Notes under the pieces: model-generated | The model's database searches: none | What the model was told of the DNA's origin: nothing | The model's input: the letters and a program-made list of their open reading frames with translations, nothing else | Part shown: positions 1-8,844 of the stretch, piece after piece | Position numbering within the stretch: position 1 is the stretch's first letter | Layout of the letters: every line of letters begins with the position of its first letter | Assembly (NCBI GenBank): GCA_001247695.2 | Contig: LGRX02035490.1 | Location: 89,620-153,619, forward strand | Length of the DNA stretch: 64,000 bases | Reading direction: 5' to 3' | From: Cymbomonas tetramitiformis | Lineage: Eukaryota > Chlorophyta > Pyramimonadophyceae > Pyramimonadales > Pyramimonadaceae | Made by a program: the position numbers and the translations under genes

Positions 1-360
1 AAAAGTGTGTTAGCCACCTAGCCAGCCTTGCCCACGATACATACATATAAATAGACCAATAGTTTAATACACCACTTCTCGCGAACCCGCCTGAGGCGTG
101 CACCTCTCTCCGGGCCGCGGGCTCTAAAATAGATTTTTTAAAAAATGTAATTTTTCTACTAACTGTGCTCGCAGGGCTTCAAGACAACGGTAACAATGGC
201 GACGGGGCGACACAGGTAAGGCATGAGGTGCGCCAACCCGTACTTGCAGTGCACGAAACTCCCCTGTCCGTATCTGTAGCGCCGTACTTTGCATGTAGTG
301 CCCGACACCCCTGCTCAAACAAGCCAGACACAAGTCGTACAGCCACTGAAAAACCTAAGA

Positions 361-2623
361 TGGCCAACACGAAAGCCGGCAATGTGCGAAAATTCGGAGA
401 AAGAAGTCCCCAGCAAGTGGGGCAAGAAGAAAAATCGAGCAGGCTCATGGAGCACGAAAGAGGATCAGCGGACCAAGCGAACACCGAGGAGTTCATCAAA
501 GAAATAAGAGCGCAGTCAGCGAAGAGAACCGACGGGTACCCAGGCGGAGCGACCATGCCAGAACTCTGCGACACACATGGCGAAGATATGAAAAAACTGA
601 TTGAGGCCGCGGGGGCAGCAGACGCGGATATGACGGCGCTGGAGGCGGTGGCAGAGTACATGGCCACTGTCTACGAGGACGCGCGGAACGTGAAGTACCA
701 GCGAGGCTTCCCACTGGAAACCATTTACGGGCTCCCGGCAGGGCACGGCAGAACTCACTACCAACTGGTAGTGAATTGCACTGACCTCACCTCAGAGGAG
801 CAGGATGAAGTTGGCATGCACAAGAAGGGACCGCAGGTGACGGTGGGGCCCTTTCGGGAAGAGCCAAAAGCAGCGAAGCAGTACATCGGCCACCTGGAGT
901 CGGCGATCCGACACTTTCACGACCTCCCTGACACCGCTCCGGTTCTGTGCAGTGGCAAAACTCAGCTACGCTGGTATGCTGACAAGATAGCAGAGTTTCA
1001 TCTCACCTTTGAAAAAAGTGAATACGCCATCACTGCGCTGGCGACATCTCTGGCACATCTACCTCTTCACTGCGTACCACTGGGGGCAGACGACTTCCAA
1101 GCAGCAGACGTTTGCATCCCGAGGGTACGGGTATTTCATCCGAGGCAGACCAGGACAGGCAACGCGGAGCGACAGCTGCACATAATCAGCGAAGAGCTGC
1201 GTGGGCATACGACCAAAGACTTGGAAAAACAACTGCGCAGTATGCCCTCTGTTGAGTCGGCAATCAAAGGGGCGCGGGGACTGCCCGCGTACATGGAGAA
1301 ACACACCAACAGCATACGGCTGGTGGCGGTCACGGAGGACGCCGCCGACAACATCGAGTCGAAGGTGCTGGCCTTCCCGGGTCTCGGGGAATACACAGTT
1401 CAAAGAATCAGACCATCGCTAACGAACAGAGGCGAGGACGAGACAGAGGTGATCGTAGTTGATAAGGGGAGCACCATCAACTTGGCCGCGGACCTCCCGA
1501 ACTTAGTCGCGGCCATCCAGGAGGTGTTTACACAGGCGGGCTTGGGCGAAGCAGCAGAACATCTGAAGCCGCTGCCAGCGACGACGGTGAGGCCAGGCAC
1601 CGACCCAGCAAAGCCAGAAACGTACATGCGAGTGAGAATAACAAAAAGCGGCAATCTTTTCACCGGGCTAGCCAGCGAAGCCGCCTATGAGTGGCTGGGG
1701 AAGCAAGACAGACGTACGGTCCGTCTCTCTCTCCCCAACAAATCTCGCTCCTACCTCCTCCAACACTCTGACTTTTCTCGCACGGGAGACACGTTTAAGG
1801 GCAGAAGAGGGAGGGCAGCGCCACCAGCAGTGGGGGCGCAGCAGACGGAGGACATCGTACAGGCGCTGGAGAGCAAGCTCTCCAACCAGTGGGCGAAAGT
1901 TGCGAAGGGCGGGGCCGGTGACGAGGCGATCAACGAGCTCCGCAAAGCCGTGGAGAAGCTCGAGGGCACGTGTAAAAGCGGCTTCACGGACAGCGTTGAG
2001 GCAACGAACCAGGTCTCCAGCAAGGTGGACGAGGTGAAGGACTCCGTGATCGACCTTACCGAAGAGACCCGCGAGTTCCAGAAGCAGCATCTCGGGATCT
2101 CCAGCGACATACTGGAGTCCTTCAGCAACTCCAACAAGGCACTGGCCAAGCTGCTGAAAGGTCAACGCACCCCCGAGCCGGCCAAGAAAAATCTACGCCG
2201 GCCACGAGAAGCGAGTGAGCCATCTGACAGCGAGGGAGGTATGGAGATCGACGACGAGACGCTGTCAGAGCTCAGACGTCTGCAAAAAGCACGGGTAAGT
2301 TCCCTCGGGGAAAAATCATCCTCACGGGATAAGGGACCCCTCGCATATGGCGTTGGGGGTAACAGCACAGGAACACACAATCTGACTAAAAAGCTTGGGC
2401 ATCGGCTCCGAAATCAGGCACAAGACGAAAAGTGGAACCCCACCACTTGCATCACAGAACCAGTCGTGCGAACACAGCACAAGAGGAAGGGGAATCAGCT
2501 GAATAAGTACTGGTTGGGCTCCTGTATGCATCGCAGGCCAAGGCAGACGAAAGGAAAAAGCTGGAACAGCTGGAACAGCTGGCGGAGCCGCGCTCCAACC
2601 GAAGCCAACGCTCGAGGGGCTGA
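361..2623 (+). CDS. Spliced gene of unknown function with C-terminal coiled coil
   Basis: The frame is open from 165 to 2825, but the first good ATG is at 361. I read two exons, 361-2294 and 2537-2623, separated by a GT-AG intron. The splice joins in phase 0: a Leu/Arg-rich helix ending in residues QKAR continues into AKADERKKLEQLEQL and stops at TGA 2621. Without splicing, the reading after 2294 turns into unnatural, low-complexity sequence. The protein (about 670 aa) has a charged N-terminus, a long middle region with no motif I recognise, and a predicted coiled coil in the last 200 residues. It could be a host gene or a gag/ORF1-like protein of a retroelement; no zinc knuckle or enzyme motif is visible. 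GC content matches the flanking host-like DNA and not the viral segments. Confidence 0.5.
2295..2536 (+). other. Predicted spliceosomal intron, GT-AG
   Basis: A GTAAGT donor follows CGG at 2294. A TCGCAG acceptor ends at 2536. Length is 242 nt. Both flanks join in the same codon phase, and the downstream exon continues the same charged helical composition before its stop at 2621-2623. Confidence 0.55.
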
Positions 2624-3048
2624 CAGAAACAGCCTGGCAGAGGCCACATCCTGTATAGGCCCTTACAGTTTTGAAGCTAGGAAAAGCCCTGTATACCAGA
2701 AAGTCCTGGTTAAACAAATACTTGAAGTAAAAAGTAACTCTGCTAAATCCAAACCTGCTGTTGGTAATAGTACATCGTGCCTGCACTCCTGCACAGTGCT
2801 GATCGGAACCCAGGCTGCAAGATAAAGCCTATCGGACACCAGGTGGGAAGGATGTCATGGCCCGATCGCGTCATGGTGACCTGAAATCGCGACCTGACCT
2901 CATCAAGGCGTGACACAAGCGTTGCCACGCTCGTGTCGCCGGCGATTCCTGGCGAAATCCAAACGACCGCTCCCTAGATTCGATGATGCCTCGACTTTTG
3001 TTGTTAAATCCCTGAAACTCGACTCTCTGCGCTACAGTTCGTACGATT

Positions 3049-3081
3049 GGGGCATGCCCGCCGCTGCGGCGGGCATGCCCC
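3049..3081. repeat. Perfect GC-rich palindrome with 15-bp arms
   Basis: Arms 3049-3063 and 3067-3081 are exact reverse complements around a 3-nt loop. It lies about 90 bp upstream of the ATG at 3173, so it may be a cruciform or regulatory element. The rest of 2624-3172 holds no gene that I can support. Confidence 0.7.
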
Positions 3082-3172
3082 ATGGTATCCCCCACTGCAA
3101 GCTTTAACAAAATTTAACCTTCGCAGCGCCCGCCCTTTACCTTTACCTCTTACTTCCTTCTTTCTCGCAAAA

Positions 3173-3592
3173 ATGCCAGGCGCGTGCGTTGACCCAGATG
3201 CTGCTGAGGGAAAATATATTCAGAAAGTCTTAAACCGCACGCGAAGAGATGAACAAGATGCTGACGGCTGCTGGTTGGTCGACCTCTGCGTCGATTGCAA
3301 GTTCGACGTCTTGAAGAGTCGAAAAGAAATCGATCGCTGTCGCAGGCAACATGAGGGACCGAACTGGTACACCGTCGTGTTCCCAGCATGCGGCGACTGC
3401 ATGGTGGAGTACACCACCGTCGCCAAACGTGGTGATCAAACCACGAAGCATGTTGTATGGTACGCATGCTAACCTGCCTGCCCTACTTTTCGTCAGCTTC
3501 TTGCTTCAACCTCATCGTACGTTTCTTTTCTTCCAGGATCAAGTCGCGGCACCCGGATACCGGGCTGTACACCGTTCAAGACGCCGACCCCC
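3173..3592 (+). CDS. Partial spliced gene for a small Cys-containing protein, runs into assembly gap
   Basis: The ATG at 3173 follows a pyrimidine-rich leader. Exon 1 is 3173-3459, a 77-nt intron with donor GTACGC and acceptor TTCCAG spans 3460-3536, and exon 2 starts at 3537. The join recreates a Trp codon and stays open (residues WIKSRHPDTGLYTVQDADP) up to the N run at 3593. Read without splicing, the frame ends at 3472 after 99 codons. The protein is rich in Cys and charged residues, including a CVDC pair and a CGDC motif that could bind zinc. I do not recognise the family. The clear polypyrimidine tract before the acceptor supports splicing. Confidence 0.5.
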
Positions 3593-3612
3593 NNNNNNNN
3601 NNNNNNNNNNNN
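3593..3612. other. Assembly gap of 20 N
   Basis: Twenty undetermined bases separate GC-rich host-like DNA from the AT-rich viral inverted repeat. The true distance and the true left end of the viral element are therefore unknown. Confidence 1.
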
Positions 3613-3762
3613 CAAGAAAATGACAAGAAAAATGACAAGAAAATGACAAGGAAATATACAATAAATATACAATAAATAATTACGTAATAAATGATAAATA
3701 AATTACGTAAATAAATGTGTAACAAAATAAGATTTAAATAAGTTCTAAAATAAACTTAAATA
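3613..3762. repeat. Left arm of PLV A inverted repeat
   Basis: This arm is the near-perfect reverse complement of a segment around 21415-21610. It begins, at the gap edge, with several copies of an 11-12 bp unit like AAAATGACAAG, followed by AT-rich sequence with two TTACGTAA-like blocks. The outer end is cut by the N gap. Long inverted repeats are expected at the ends of Polinton-like elements. The last codons of the methyltransferase at 3734-4294 lie inside this arm. Confidence 0.8.
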
Positions 3763-4294
3763 TACGTTGGGCGGTATATAAATGCTTACCGTACTTTTGT
3801 TTACTATCACAAGGCGTTAATTTATTACATATTTTCAAATTCAAATCGTTCATATTTGTCCAAATATTAGTCATTTTTCTATAGGGAAAATCATATCTAC
3901 AATAACAACAAGTGTGCTTGTACATACATAATGGAATCATAAAGTCTCTATGTTGTAACAACCCACCGTCGGCCGGGTTCTCTATGAACCAATATTTCGG
4001 TTGAAAGTAATTTATGATTTCAATGGTTCTTTTTACTATGTTGTCGGCCAAATATAGATTCCTAGGTTTTCTTCTACGAGCTTTGGAATATTCGGTGCAA
4101 GGTGGACTAGTCCAAATTATATCAAAATCTTTTGGAAAATACTTTTCTTTATAATTCCATTGAAGAATATCTCCGTTTATTGTAGGATCATATTTGTGAA
4201 GAATATCTAAAGTCGTAATTTCACAATGTGCGTACATTTTTTGTATTTCTTTGGAAAATGATTTTGTCCCGCAAAAGAGCTCTAATATTTTCAT
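3734..4294 (-). CDS. PLV-encoded C5-type DNA cytosine methyltransferase
   Basis: This 186-aa protein would transfer a methyl group from S-adenosylmethionine to cytosine C5 in DNA. The C5-methyltransferase motifs appear in order: the SAM-binding motif I (LELFCGT, residues 4-10), the catalytic motif IV SPPC with Cys66, the ENP version of the ENV motif (Glu105, Asn106), and a QHR-like motif VIII at 114-116. A YCRY...IWTN region follows, as in short phage-type enzymes. There is little room for a large target recognition domain. The ATG at 4294 is preferred over an upstream TTG. It is divergent from the gene at 4311, with only 16 bp between the starts. The same family is fused to the Ty3 pol at 42808-43461. 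The frame is intact. Confidence 0.85.
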   Translation of the reverse strand: MKILELFCGTKSFSKEIQKMYAHCEITTLDILHKYDPTINGDILQWNYKEKYFPKDFDIIWTSPPCTEYSKARRRKPRNLYLADNIVKRTIEIINYFQPKYWFIENPADGGLLQHRDFMIPLCMYKHTCCYCRYDFPYRKMTNIWTNMNDLNLKICNKLTPCDSKQKYGKHLYTAQRIFKFILELI

Positions 4295-4310
4295 CCTTAT
4301 TGTAAACAAA

Positions 4311-4601
4311 ATGGCTTGTAATTACACAATAAGTAAACATACAAGAAAGAACGCAAAGAAATTGAATGTTTATGCGAAACTTTCAACAAATAAAAACAAG
4401 AAATTAGATGTCTTTGATAAGAAAACTAATAACAAGTTAGCTAGTATTGGTGCTTGTGGAATGTTAGACTATCCTTCTTATATCAAGTCAAAAGGAATTG
4501 AGTATGCACAAAAAAGAAGAAGACTTTACAAGCTAAGGCATAATAAAGATAGACTTGTGAAAGGCTCTAATGGATTCTATGCCGACAAGTTATTATGGTA
4601 G
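4311..4601 (+). CDS. Small conserved viral protein, DUF5754-like
   Basis: The 96-aa basic protein has a Lys-rich N-terminus, then a block built around GACGMLDYPSYI, an RR.LY..RH segment and a C-terminal GFYADKLLW. This arrangement (a short glycine/tyrosine block, a basic helix with RH, and an aromatic-Leu-Trp ending) recalls small proteins of unknown function found in large DNA viruses and PLVs. The family label DUF5754 is from memory and should be checked. A shorter relative is encoded in copy B at 46634-46867. The start is the ATG right after the intergenic AT-rich spacer shared with the divergent methyltransferase gene. Confidence 0.6.
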   Translation: MACNYTISKHTRKNAKKLNVYAKLSTNKNKKLDVFDKKTNNKLASIGACGMLDYPSYIKSKGIEYAQKRRRLYKLRHNKDRLVKGSNGFYADKLLW

Positions 4602-5255
4602 ATATGATAAAATATAAGAAAAACTCTTTTCAAATACAAAAGAATTTTATCGATAAAAGAGCCTTCCCCATGCCCCCCTGGGGAAGATGCATGCACCACA
4701 AATGACGCGCCTTGGCGGCTCTATACCGCACATATCGGGGTGGGATAAGGTAGTGTGGTTCTGAAGACATATCGAGGGCTTCATGGGTGAGCGGATCGGA
4801 GAGATGGCGCGATTCAACAGCCTGCACCAAGTCGAGACCAGCACACACGTCGTGCAGCTCAGCGAGCACCTCCACCGAGTCGAATGGGGGTGTCAAGTGT
4901 CGGGCGGTTGGCGAGGGGCAGTGAGAGCGGTCAGGCCCTCAGAGGCGGCCATGATAATAACGCTCACATGCCTTCTGGCTGATTTTGGAAATTCAAGTCG
5001 ATTCGTGGTCTTGAACACCGTCACCTGTTCATAAAGCATTTGGGAAAGCTGGGGCACACGTCCGACTCGATTCTGACCGAATTGCCCAAGTTATTCGGGC
5101 AGACGTATCGTTATAGGAGTACTTGCTGTACTCAAAATATTATGACTGATTAGCTATATGAACTTTTACCTAAAGTGAAGGTTATTCATAACTTGAAAAC
5201 ACCTACAACCCCCACAACCCTATAACTTACATAACTTTGAAAGACCCAAAAAGAA
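4602..5255. other. Non-coding or unassigned stretch, abrupt GC rise
   Basis: After a short AT-rich tail with an inverted AAAAGA/TCTTTT hairpin, base composition rises sharply at about 4650 to 5040 and then falls again. Short open frames exist here, but none has a recognisable motif or a homolog in the other viral copies. This appears to be inserted or captured DNA at the edge of the accessory island. The 100 bp before 5256 is a plausible AC-rich leader for the next gene. Confidence 0.4.
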
Positions 5256-5555
5256 ATGCAAGACGAATTGGATAACAAGGCCTTGGAAAGGTTTGCTCAA
5301 ACTTATTGTGACCATATGTCACCATACAACTTGGAATTGGAAGTGGGCCATTGTTGGGAGTGTGGTCGGATGTTATGCTCGGATTGTGCTTCATACAACT
5401 TCAACAACACTAAAGGTTTCAGCAAAGTATTCAACATCCCTAACTTCAACGACAAGAATATGATACTTTGTGTTGCATGCGCGGGGTACCTAAGGGGAAA
5501 GTTAGAGAGTGGGATGGTGCACGAAATAGTGCCCCCACGTGAGCCTTGGAAATAG
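5256..5555 (+). CDS. Small Cys-rich protein of accessory island A
   Basis: The 99-aa product starts with an acidic helix and then carries a CWECGRMLCSDC cluster and a later CVAC pair, a likely zinc-binding module (C-x2-C ... C-x2-C ... C-x2-C). No signal peptide or membrane segment is visible. I do not recognise the family. A CxxC-rich style is shared with proteins of the second island (50310-53903), although no clear sequence homology is seen. Intermediate GC separates it from the AT-rich PLV core genes. Confidence 0.55.
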   Translation: MQDELDNKALERFAQTYCDHMSPYNLELEVGHCWECGRMLCSDCASYNFNNTKGFSKVFNIPNFNDKNMILCVACAGYLRGKLESGMVHEIVPPREPWK

Positions 5556-5877
5556 TGCCCCCAAGCAAGATGCGAATAGGAAACAAGTACACAAAAAGAC
5601 CAATTCTATTATAAATAAATAAATAGTATTGTTTTTGTAAAGTATCGTATTTCCTACTTTACTTGCTAGGCTATGCTAGTTGTCTTGTTGTCACTACATG
5701 TCTTGTTGTCACTACATGTCTTCTTGTCACTTAACCGTCAATCCGCTGACGTTTGTTGGCCTGAGCAAGGCTCTCAAAAGCAGTGCCTACCGCATTGGCT
5801 GCAGAAGTTAACATGCTCCCTCCCTTGGCCTTGTCGAGCTCTTCTTTCAGAAGGCGTATTTCTTCCGCCTGTTGAAG

Positions 5878-6381
5878 TTATGTTATCTTCTTCTCCGCTT
5901 GAGCCAAACGAAGCGTCGCCAATTCTTCTTTTTCTTCGGCAATCTTCTTGACGGTCGCAGACTCTTCTGCGCTAACGAAACCGTGGGACTTCGCTAAACG
6001 TTCGCAGTGCTTGGAACGCTCCATGGCTTCTCGTTTTAACTTGAGAAGTTGGTGGGCGTCTTCGTTTGCCTTGCGGCATAAACGAACACCGTTGTAAAAT
6101 TGGACCTGGTTGTCAAAGTTTAAAACGCTTTGGCCCATTGTAATAGCGGAAGTTGCTGACTCAGCAGCAAACTCTTGCACAAGCTCCTTCGTAGGGTCCC
6201 CATCTTCAGTCACGAAGTTGTCAAGTGCCTGTTGAGTGTCTGTATCCACGATTGAAACAGCCATCCTAACAACGTAGCGTCTGTGCAATGCCCCATTGAC
6301 ATTTTTCTGCCACTGGGTAAACGTTTTGCATTTTTGCGCAGTGTAGTCCTCAATAGGGTCCCAAACGCCTTGGCTAGCCAT
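5878..6381 (-). CDS. Alpha-helical protein of accessory island A, unknown function
   Basis: The 167-aa protein starts at a clear ATG (6381). The N-terminal half contains aromatic residues in a segment around TQWQKNVNGALHRRY. The C-terminal 70 residues are highly charged, rich in Lys, Glu and Ala, and look like a continuous coiled coil. No enzyme motif is seen. It is transcribed away from the gene at 6723, and the intervening 340 bp contains a regular set of direct repeats (6502-6590) that could be its control region. The family is not recognised. Confidence 0.5.
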   Translation of the reverse strand: MASQGVWDPIEDYTAQKCKTFTQWQKNVNGALHRRYVVRMAVSIVDTDTQQALDNFVTEDGDPTKELVQEFAAESATSAITMGQSVLNFDNQVQFYNGVRLCRKANEDAHQLLKLKREAMERSKHCERLAKSHGFVSAEESATVKKIAEEKEELATLRLAQAEKKIT

Positions 6382-6501
6382 TGTTTCAAGAGTTCTGCAA
6401 CTCTGGTCAACGACGAGAAATAATCAATAAAGAAGGAGTTCACAGAAAAATCGCGGAATTTTTTCAAAAGAATACCTTTTTAACCAATCACATCATTATC
6501 A

Positions 6502-6590
6502 TATGGTACACGTATAGAATTCTATGACACACGTATGAATTTGTTATCTAAAAGTATGGCACACGTATACACCCCTATGGTACACGTATA
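6502..6590. promoter_or_regulatory. Two pairs of operator-like direct repeats in a divergent intergenic region
   Basis: Four copies of a motif like TATGGTACACGTATA start at 6502, 6523, 6555 and 6576. The spacings are 21, 32 and 21 bp, close to two, three and two DNA helical turns. They lie between the divergent genes at 5878-6381 (minus) and 6723-7061 (plus), in the 6382-6722 intergenic region that is otherwise without a gene. The phasing suggests binding of a protein on one DNA face. Confidence 0.6.
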
Positions 6591-6722
6591 CAATTTTATG
6601 ACCCCAGTCCGCGCGCTCGATATCGATACCTCGACCGACCCCGTACCAGATGCAAGCAACAGGCTTTAAGACAAGGGTCAAATCCTTTTACGCCCTAACA
6701 AACGCGTAGGGGTGTCTACTGT

Positions 6723-7061
6723 ATGCAGCCTGTTTTCTTCAGGTTATTTCAAAGTTATTTTACGGATATATTGGAGCGGAATTACGGGGTTTTTCTGCAA
6801 ATAATTGGTGCTGCATCTTTGTTTGTCTTGGTGCTCAGATACCGTAAGCTTTTGTTTACGTTAGCTTTTGGCGCAATCTTATCCGCGCTTCTCTCGTTCA
6901 CATTCGAGAAGTGTGTTTACGGTTGTCTTGACTGTGTGTTTGAACGTGTAGTGGAGCAAGGTATCTGTTTGGAGATTCGGGCAAAGTCTGGTCTCAGCGA
7001 ACACGTCTACTTTCAGTGTGACTTATCTACTACCTCTTCTGACGCTATCGTAAAACTGTGA
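6723..7061 (+). CDS. Small membrane protein of accessory island A
   Basis: The 112-aa protein has one or two hydrophobic segments: one around residues 25-37 (QIIGAASLFVLVL) and one around residues 44-60 (FTLAFGAILSALLSF). A Cys-containing tail follows. This suggests an integral membrane protein with a soluble C-terminus. Its TGA at 7059 is only 2 bp from the ATG of the next gene (7064), so the two may be co-expressed. No family is recognised. Confidence 0.5.
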   Translation: MQPVFFRLFQSYFTDILERNYGVFLQIIGAASLFVLVLRYRKLLFTLAFGAILSALLSFTFEKCVYGCLDCVFERVVEQGICLEIRAKSGLSEHVYFQCDLSTTSSDAIVKL

Positions 7062-7063
7062 AC

Positions 7064-7462
7064 ATGTCTCAAGGCTCGGTTGGTATTACTGTTTCGGGTT
7101 CGACCGATGGTACGTGTAAACACTATAGAAAGGATGGAACTTTGTGCGGAAAGCCCGTAAAAAATGGGGACGGCGTGCGCAGATGCGGGTATCACACGCC
7201 CGATGGACTCGTTAAAGCGAAAGAACGGATGGATAAAGCGTTGGAAGCGAAACGAGCCAAGGCTGAGGGGAAAACTTCACAAAAAATGAAGGCAGTAAAG
7301 AAACCAGTACAGAAAGCAATTGCGAAAGAGGCGAGTGAAGCAGGGCCCTCGATAAGCAAGGCATGGAATCAGTTGGAACAAGCAGCATCGATGGTTTTTG
7401 ATTATTCCAAAATTTCATTGATTAATAGTGATATTCCAAATTATCCTATCAATAAATTGTGA
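7064..7462 (+). CDS. Basic protein with N-terminal Cys/His motif, accessory island A
   Basis: The 132-aa protein begins with a Ser/Gly segment, then a compact C..Y...G..C...(13-14 residues)..C..H motif (from GTCKHYRKDGTLCGK to RRCGYHT). This resembles small zinc motifs of large DNA virus proteins. A Lys/Ala-rich helical region follows. A related Cys/His arrangement starts the SET-domain protein at 61996. The last 75 bp of the gene already carry the 30-bp-phased repeats described at 7387-7583. DNA or chromatin binding is possible, by inference only. Confidence 0.5.
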   Translation: MSQGSVGITVSGSTDGTCKHYRKDGTLCGKPVKNGDGVRRCGYHTPDGLVKAKERMDKALEAKRAKAEGKTSQKMKAVKKPVQKAIAKEASEAGPSISKAWNQLEQAASMVFDYSKISLINSDIPNYPINKL

Positions 7463-7583
7463 TAAAAGAAGGCAGCTATCGATTGATTGTGATTGTAACA
7501 TTAAACTATCAATTGATTGTAATTCTAGCAAATGCACATCAATCGATTGTGATTTCTACCGAGGCTACATCAATTGATATGAT
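7387..7583. repeat. 30-bp-phased array of a palindromic motif (array 1)
   Basis: Copies of a core like ATCAATCGATTGTGAT start at 7387, 7417, 7448, 7478, 7508, 7538 and 7569, that is at 30-31 bp steps, while the 14 bp between cores vary. The first three cores are degenerate and overlap the end of the 7064-7462 gene. Constant phasing with variable spacers looks like an iteron or operator array. Because 30 bp is 10 codons, a degenerate 10-residue QSIVI-type repeat can also be read through it. Confidence 0.7.
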
Positions 7584-7645
7584 ACCCAAGAATTGCTACG
7601 CCGTGATATTGCAGGCTATGTATTTCAACAATTGCTATTTACTAT

Positions 7646-7837
7646 CTAATAAGTATCTATGAAGGGACTACGTGGTCCTTTTGCCACCCGCTCTCCCTTA
7701 ATCTCTCGCACCGTGTAAACGATATCATCACTGCCAACAAGATCGAAAGGGGTTTGCTGCGTCCGTTTGATGGGGCCTTTCCATTGGGCGACCAGTTTCA
7801 CATGGTTAGGCTTACTTCCACGTCCACGTTTACCCAT
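7646..7837 (-). CDS. Small basic protein, tentative
   Basis: A 63-aa frame from ATG 7837 encodes a basic product beginning MGKRGRGSKPNHVKLVAQW. It lies between the two repeat arrays and is transcribed toward array 1. The N-terminus is Arg/Lys/Gly-rich and could bind nucleic acid. It is short and has no homolog in the window, so coding status is uncertain. The 260 bp between it and array 2 hold nothing else that I can support. Confidence 0.3.
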   Translation of the reverse strand: MGKRGRGSKPNHVKLVAQWKGPIKRTQQTPFDLVGSDDIVYTVREIKGERVAKGPRSPFIDTY

Positions 7838-8094
7838 CTTGATTCACACGGCGTACACGGGAAGTCAATAGTCGAACTGTAAAATGATGTCCAGGTCGTG
7901 GCCAGAAATTTTGATTTTTGAATGCCACCAAATCGAGTCGAGAGCCTCCAACACACCCCCTCCGATCTGAGGATGGGCGTCATTTACATGTTTATTGGTT
8001 CATCTCAAACACACTTCAGCGAAGCCAAATTAGCGACGAATGAAAAGCCTGAAATTCAGGAGTGAAGGATCGGTTAGGGAGTTATATACTACAT

Positions 8095-8303
8095 ATCGAT
8101 ATGTGGTTGTGTGTCACATGCAAATATCAATCGATTCTGATATGTCCCACGGTCACGATCAATCGATTGTGATAATGCAAATCGAGAATCGATCGATGGT
8201 GATAATTCGGATTAGGCATCAATCGATTGTAATTCTCGGAGGTGGATATCAGTCGATTGCAATATTCTGATTGTGCATCAAATAGGCATCAATTGATTAT
8301 GAT
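8095..8303. repeat. 30-bp-phased array of a palindromic motif (array 2)
   Basis: The same core as array 1 recurs at about 8095, 8126, 8158, 8188, 8218, 8248 and 8288. The spacings are 30-32 bp, except for the last step of 40. The best copies contain the 10-bp palindrome CAATCGATTG or CAATTGATTA-like variants. The array ends about 50 bp before the gene at 8353, where further half-sites (CAATTGATTC) occur, so it may be the control region of that gene. Confidence 0.7.
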
Positions 8304-8352
8304 ATTCTGATATATTGATGGTATCAGAATATCGAACAATTGATTCCATGCC

Positions 8353-8844
8353 TTGTCGATAAGTCGTAAGAGAAAGGCCGATGAAGAAGCTCATGACGAC
8401 ACGTCCGAAGAAGAATCGGAACTTGAGGACCACGACTTGTATGTAGGCGATGATATTACCGATGAAAACGGCAACTGGCCTGACCATTGGGATGACTGTG
8501 GACCGCTTAAGTTTGCTGAGTGGCGAGAGAATGGCCCTTGGGTTACTTTGAGCGACTTGAACGAGGAGAAGGCATTGCGACGCCAAACTCAAAAAAGGTT
8601 AACTAAAACCGAAAAAAAGCTTCAGGCATTGGAACAGGAAATGGCTCAGCTGCGCCAATTTCAGGCTGAGTTTATGCAATGGTCCAACACTTTTAGGACT
8701 GTTTCAATGGCCTCTAGCCAACCCCCTCCTCTGGAAAGCCAAAGTGCTGACCAGGAAGGAGCACCTGAATATTTTCCCGATTGCCCTGATATTCCCGATG
8801 GTGGAACCGAGGCGAAACGAGAGGAAGATGAGGACCTCTGTTAG
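8353..8844 (+). CDS. Acidic coiled-coil protein of accessory island A
   Basis: The frame encodes about 163 aa. It starts with a basic patch (SRKRKADEE), then a very acidic stretch, a Trp-rich segment (NWPDHWDDCG...FAEWRENGPW) and a coiled coil of about 50 residues. The tail is Pro-rich and acidic. No ATG lies in frame near the start: TTG at 8353 is the first usable codon, so the true N-terminus may come from an upstream exon or the gene may be damaged. The KRKADEE patch looks like a nuclear localisation signal. It lies directly downstream of repeat array 2. Function unknown. Confidence 0.5.
   Translation: MSISRKRKADEEAHDDTSEEESELEDHDLYVGDDITDENGNWPDHWDDCGPLKFAEWRENGPWVTLSDLNEEKALRRQTQKRLTKTEKKLQALEQEMAQLRQFQAEFMQWSNTFRTVSMASSQPPPLESQSADQEGAPEYFPDCPDIPDGGTEAKREEDEDLC

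Noticed and set aside
165..360. Extension of the first gene upstream to 165
   Set aside because: No ATG with a good context lies in this part, and it contains a possible splice donor (CAG-GTAAGG near 210). The ATG at 361 is more credible, though a 5' exon remains possible.
5673..5951. Short plus-strand frame with repeated LLSLHV units
   Set aside because: It comes from a TGTCTTGTTGTCACTACA tandem repeat at about 5677-5735 and overlaps the better minus-strand gene at 5878-6381.
7387..7583. CRISPR-like array (regular repeats with variable spacers)
   Set aside because: Cores of about 16 bp are degenerate and spacers are only 14 bp, no cas genes are present, and the sequence is from a eukaryotic genome with endogenous viruses. 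The array is better read as DNA-binding sites.
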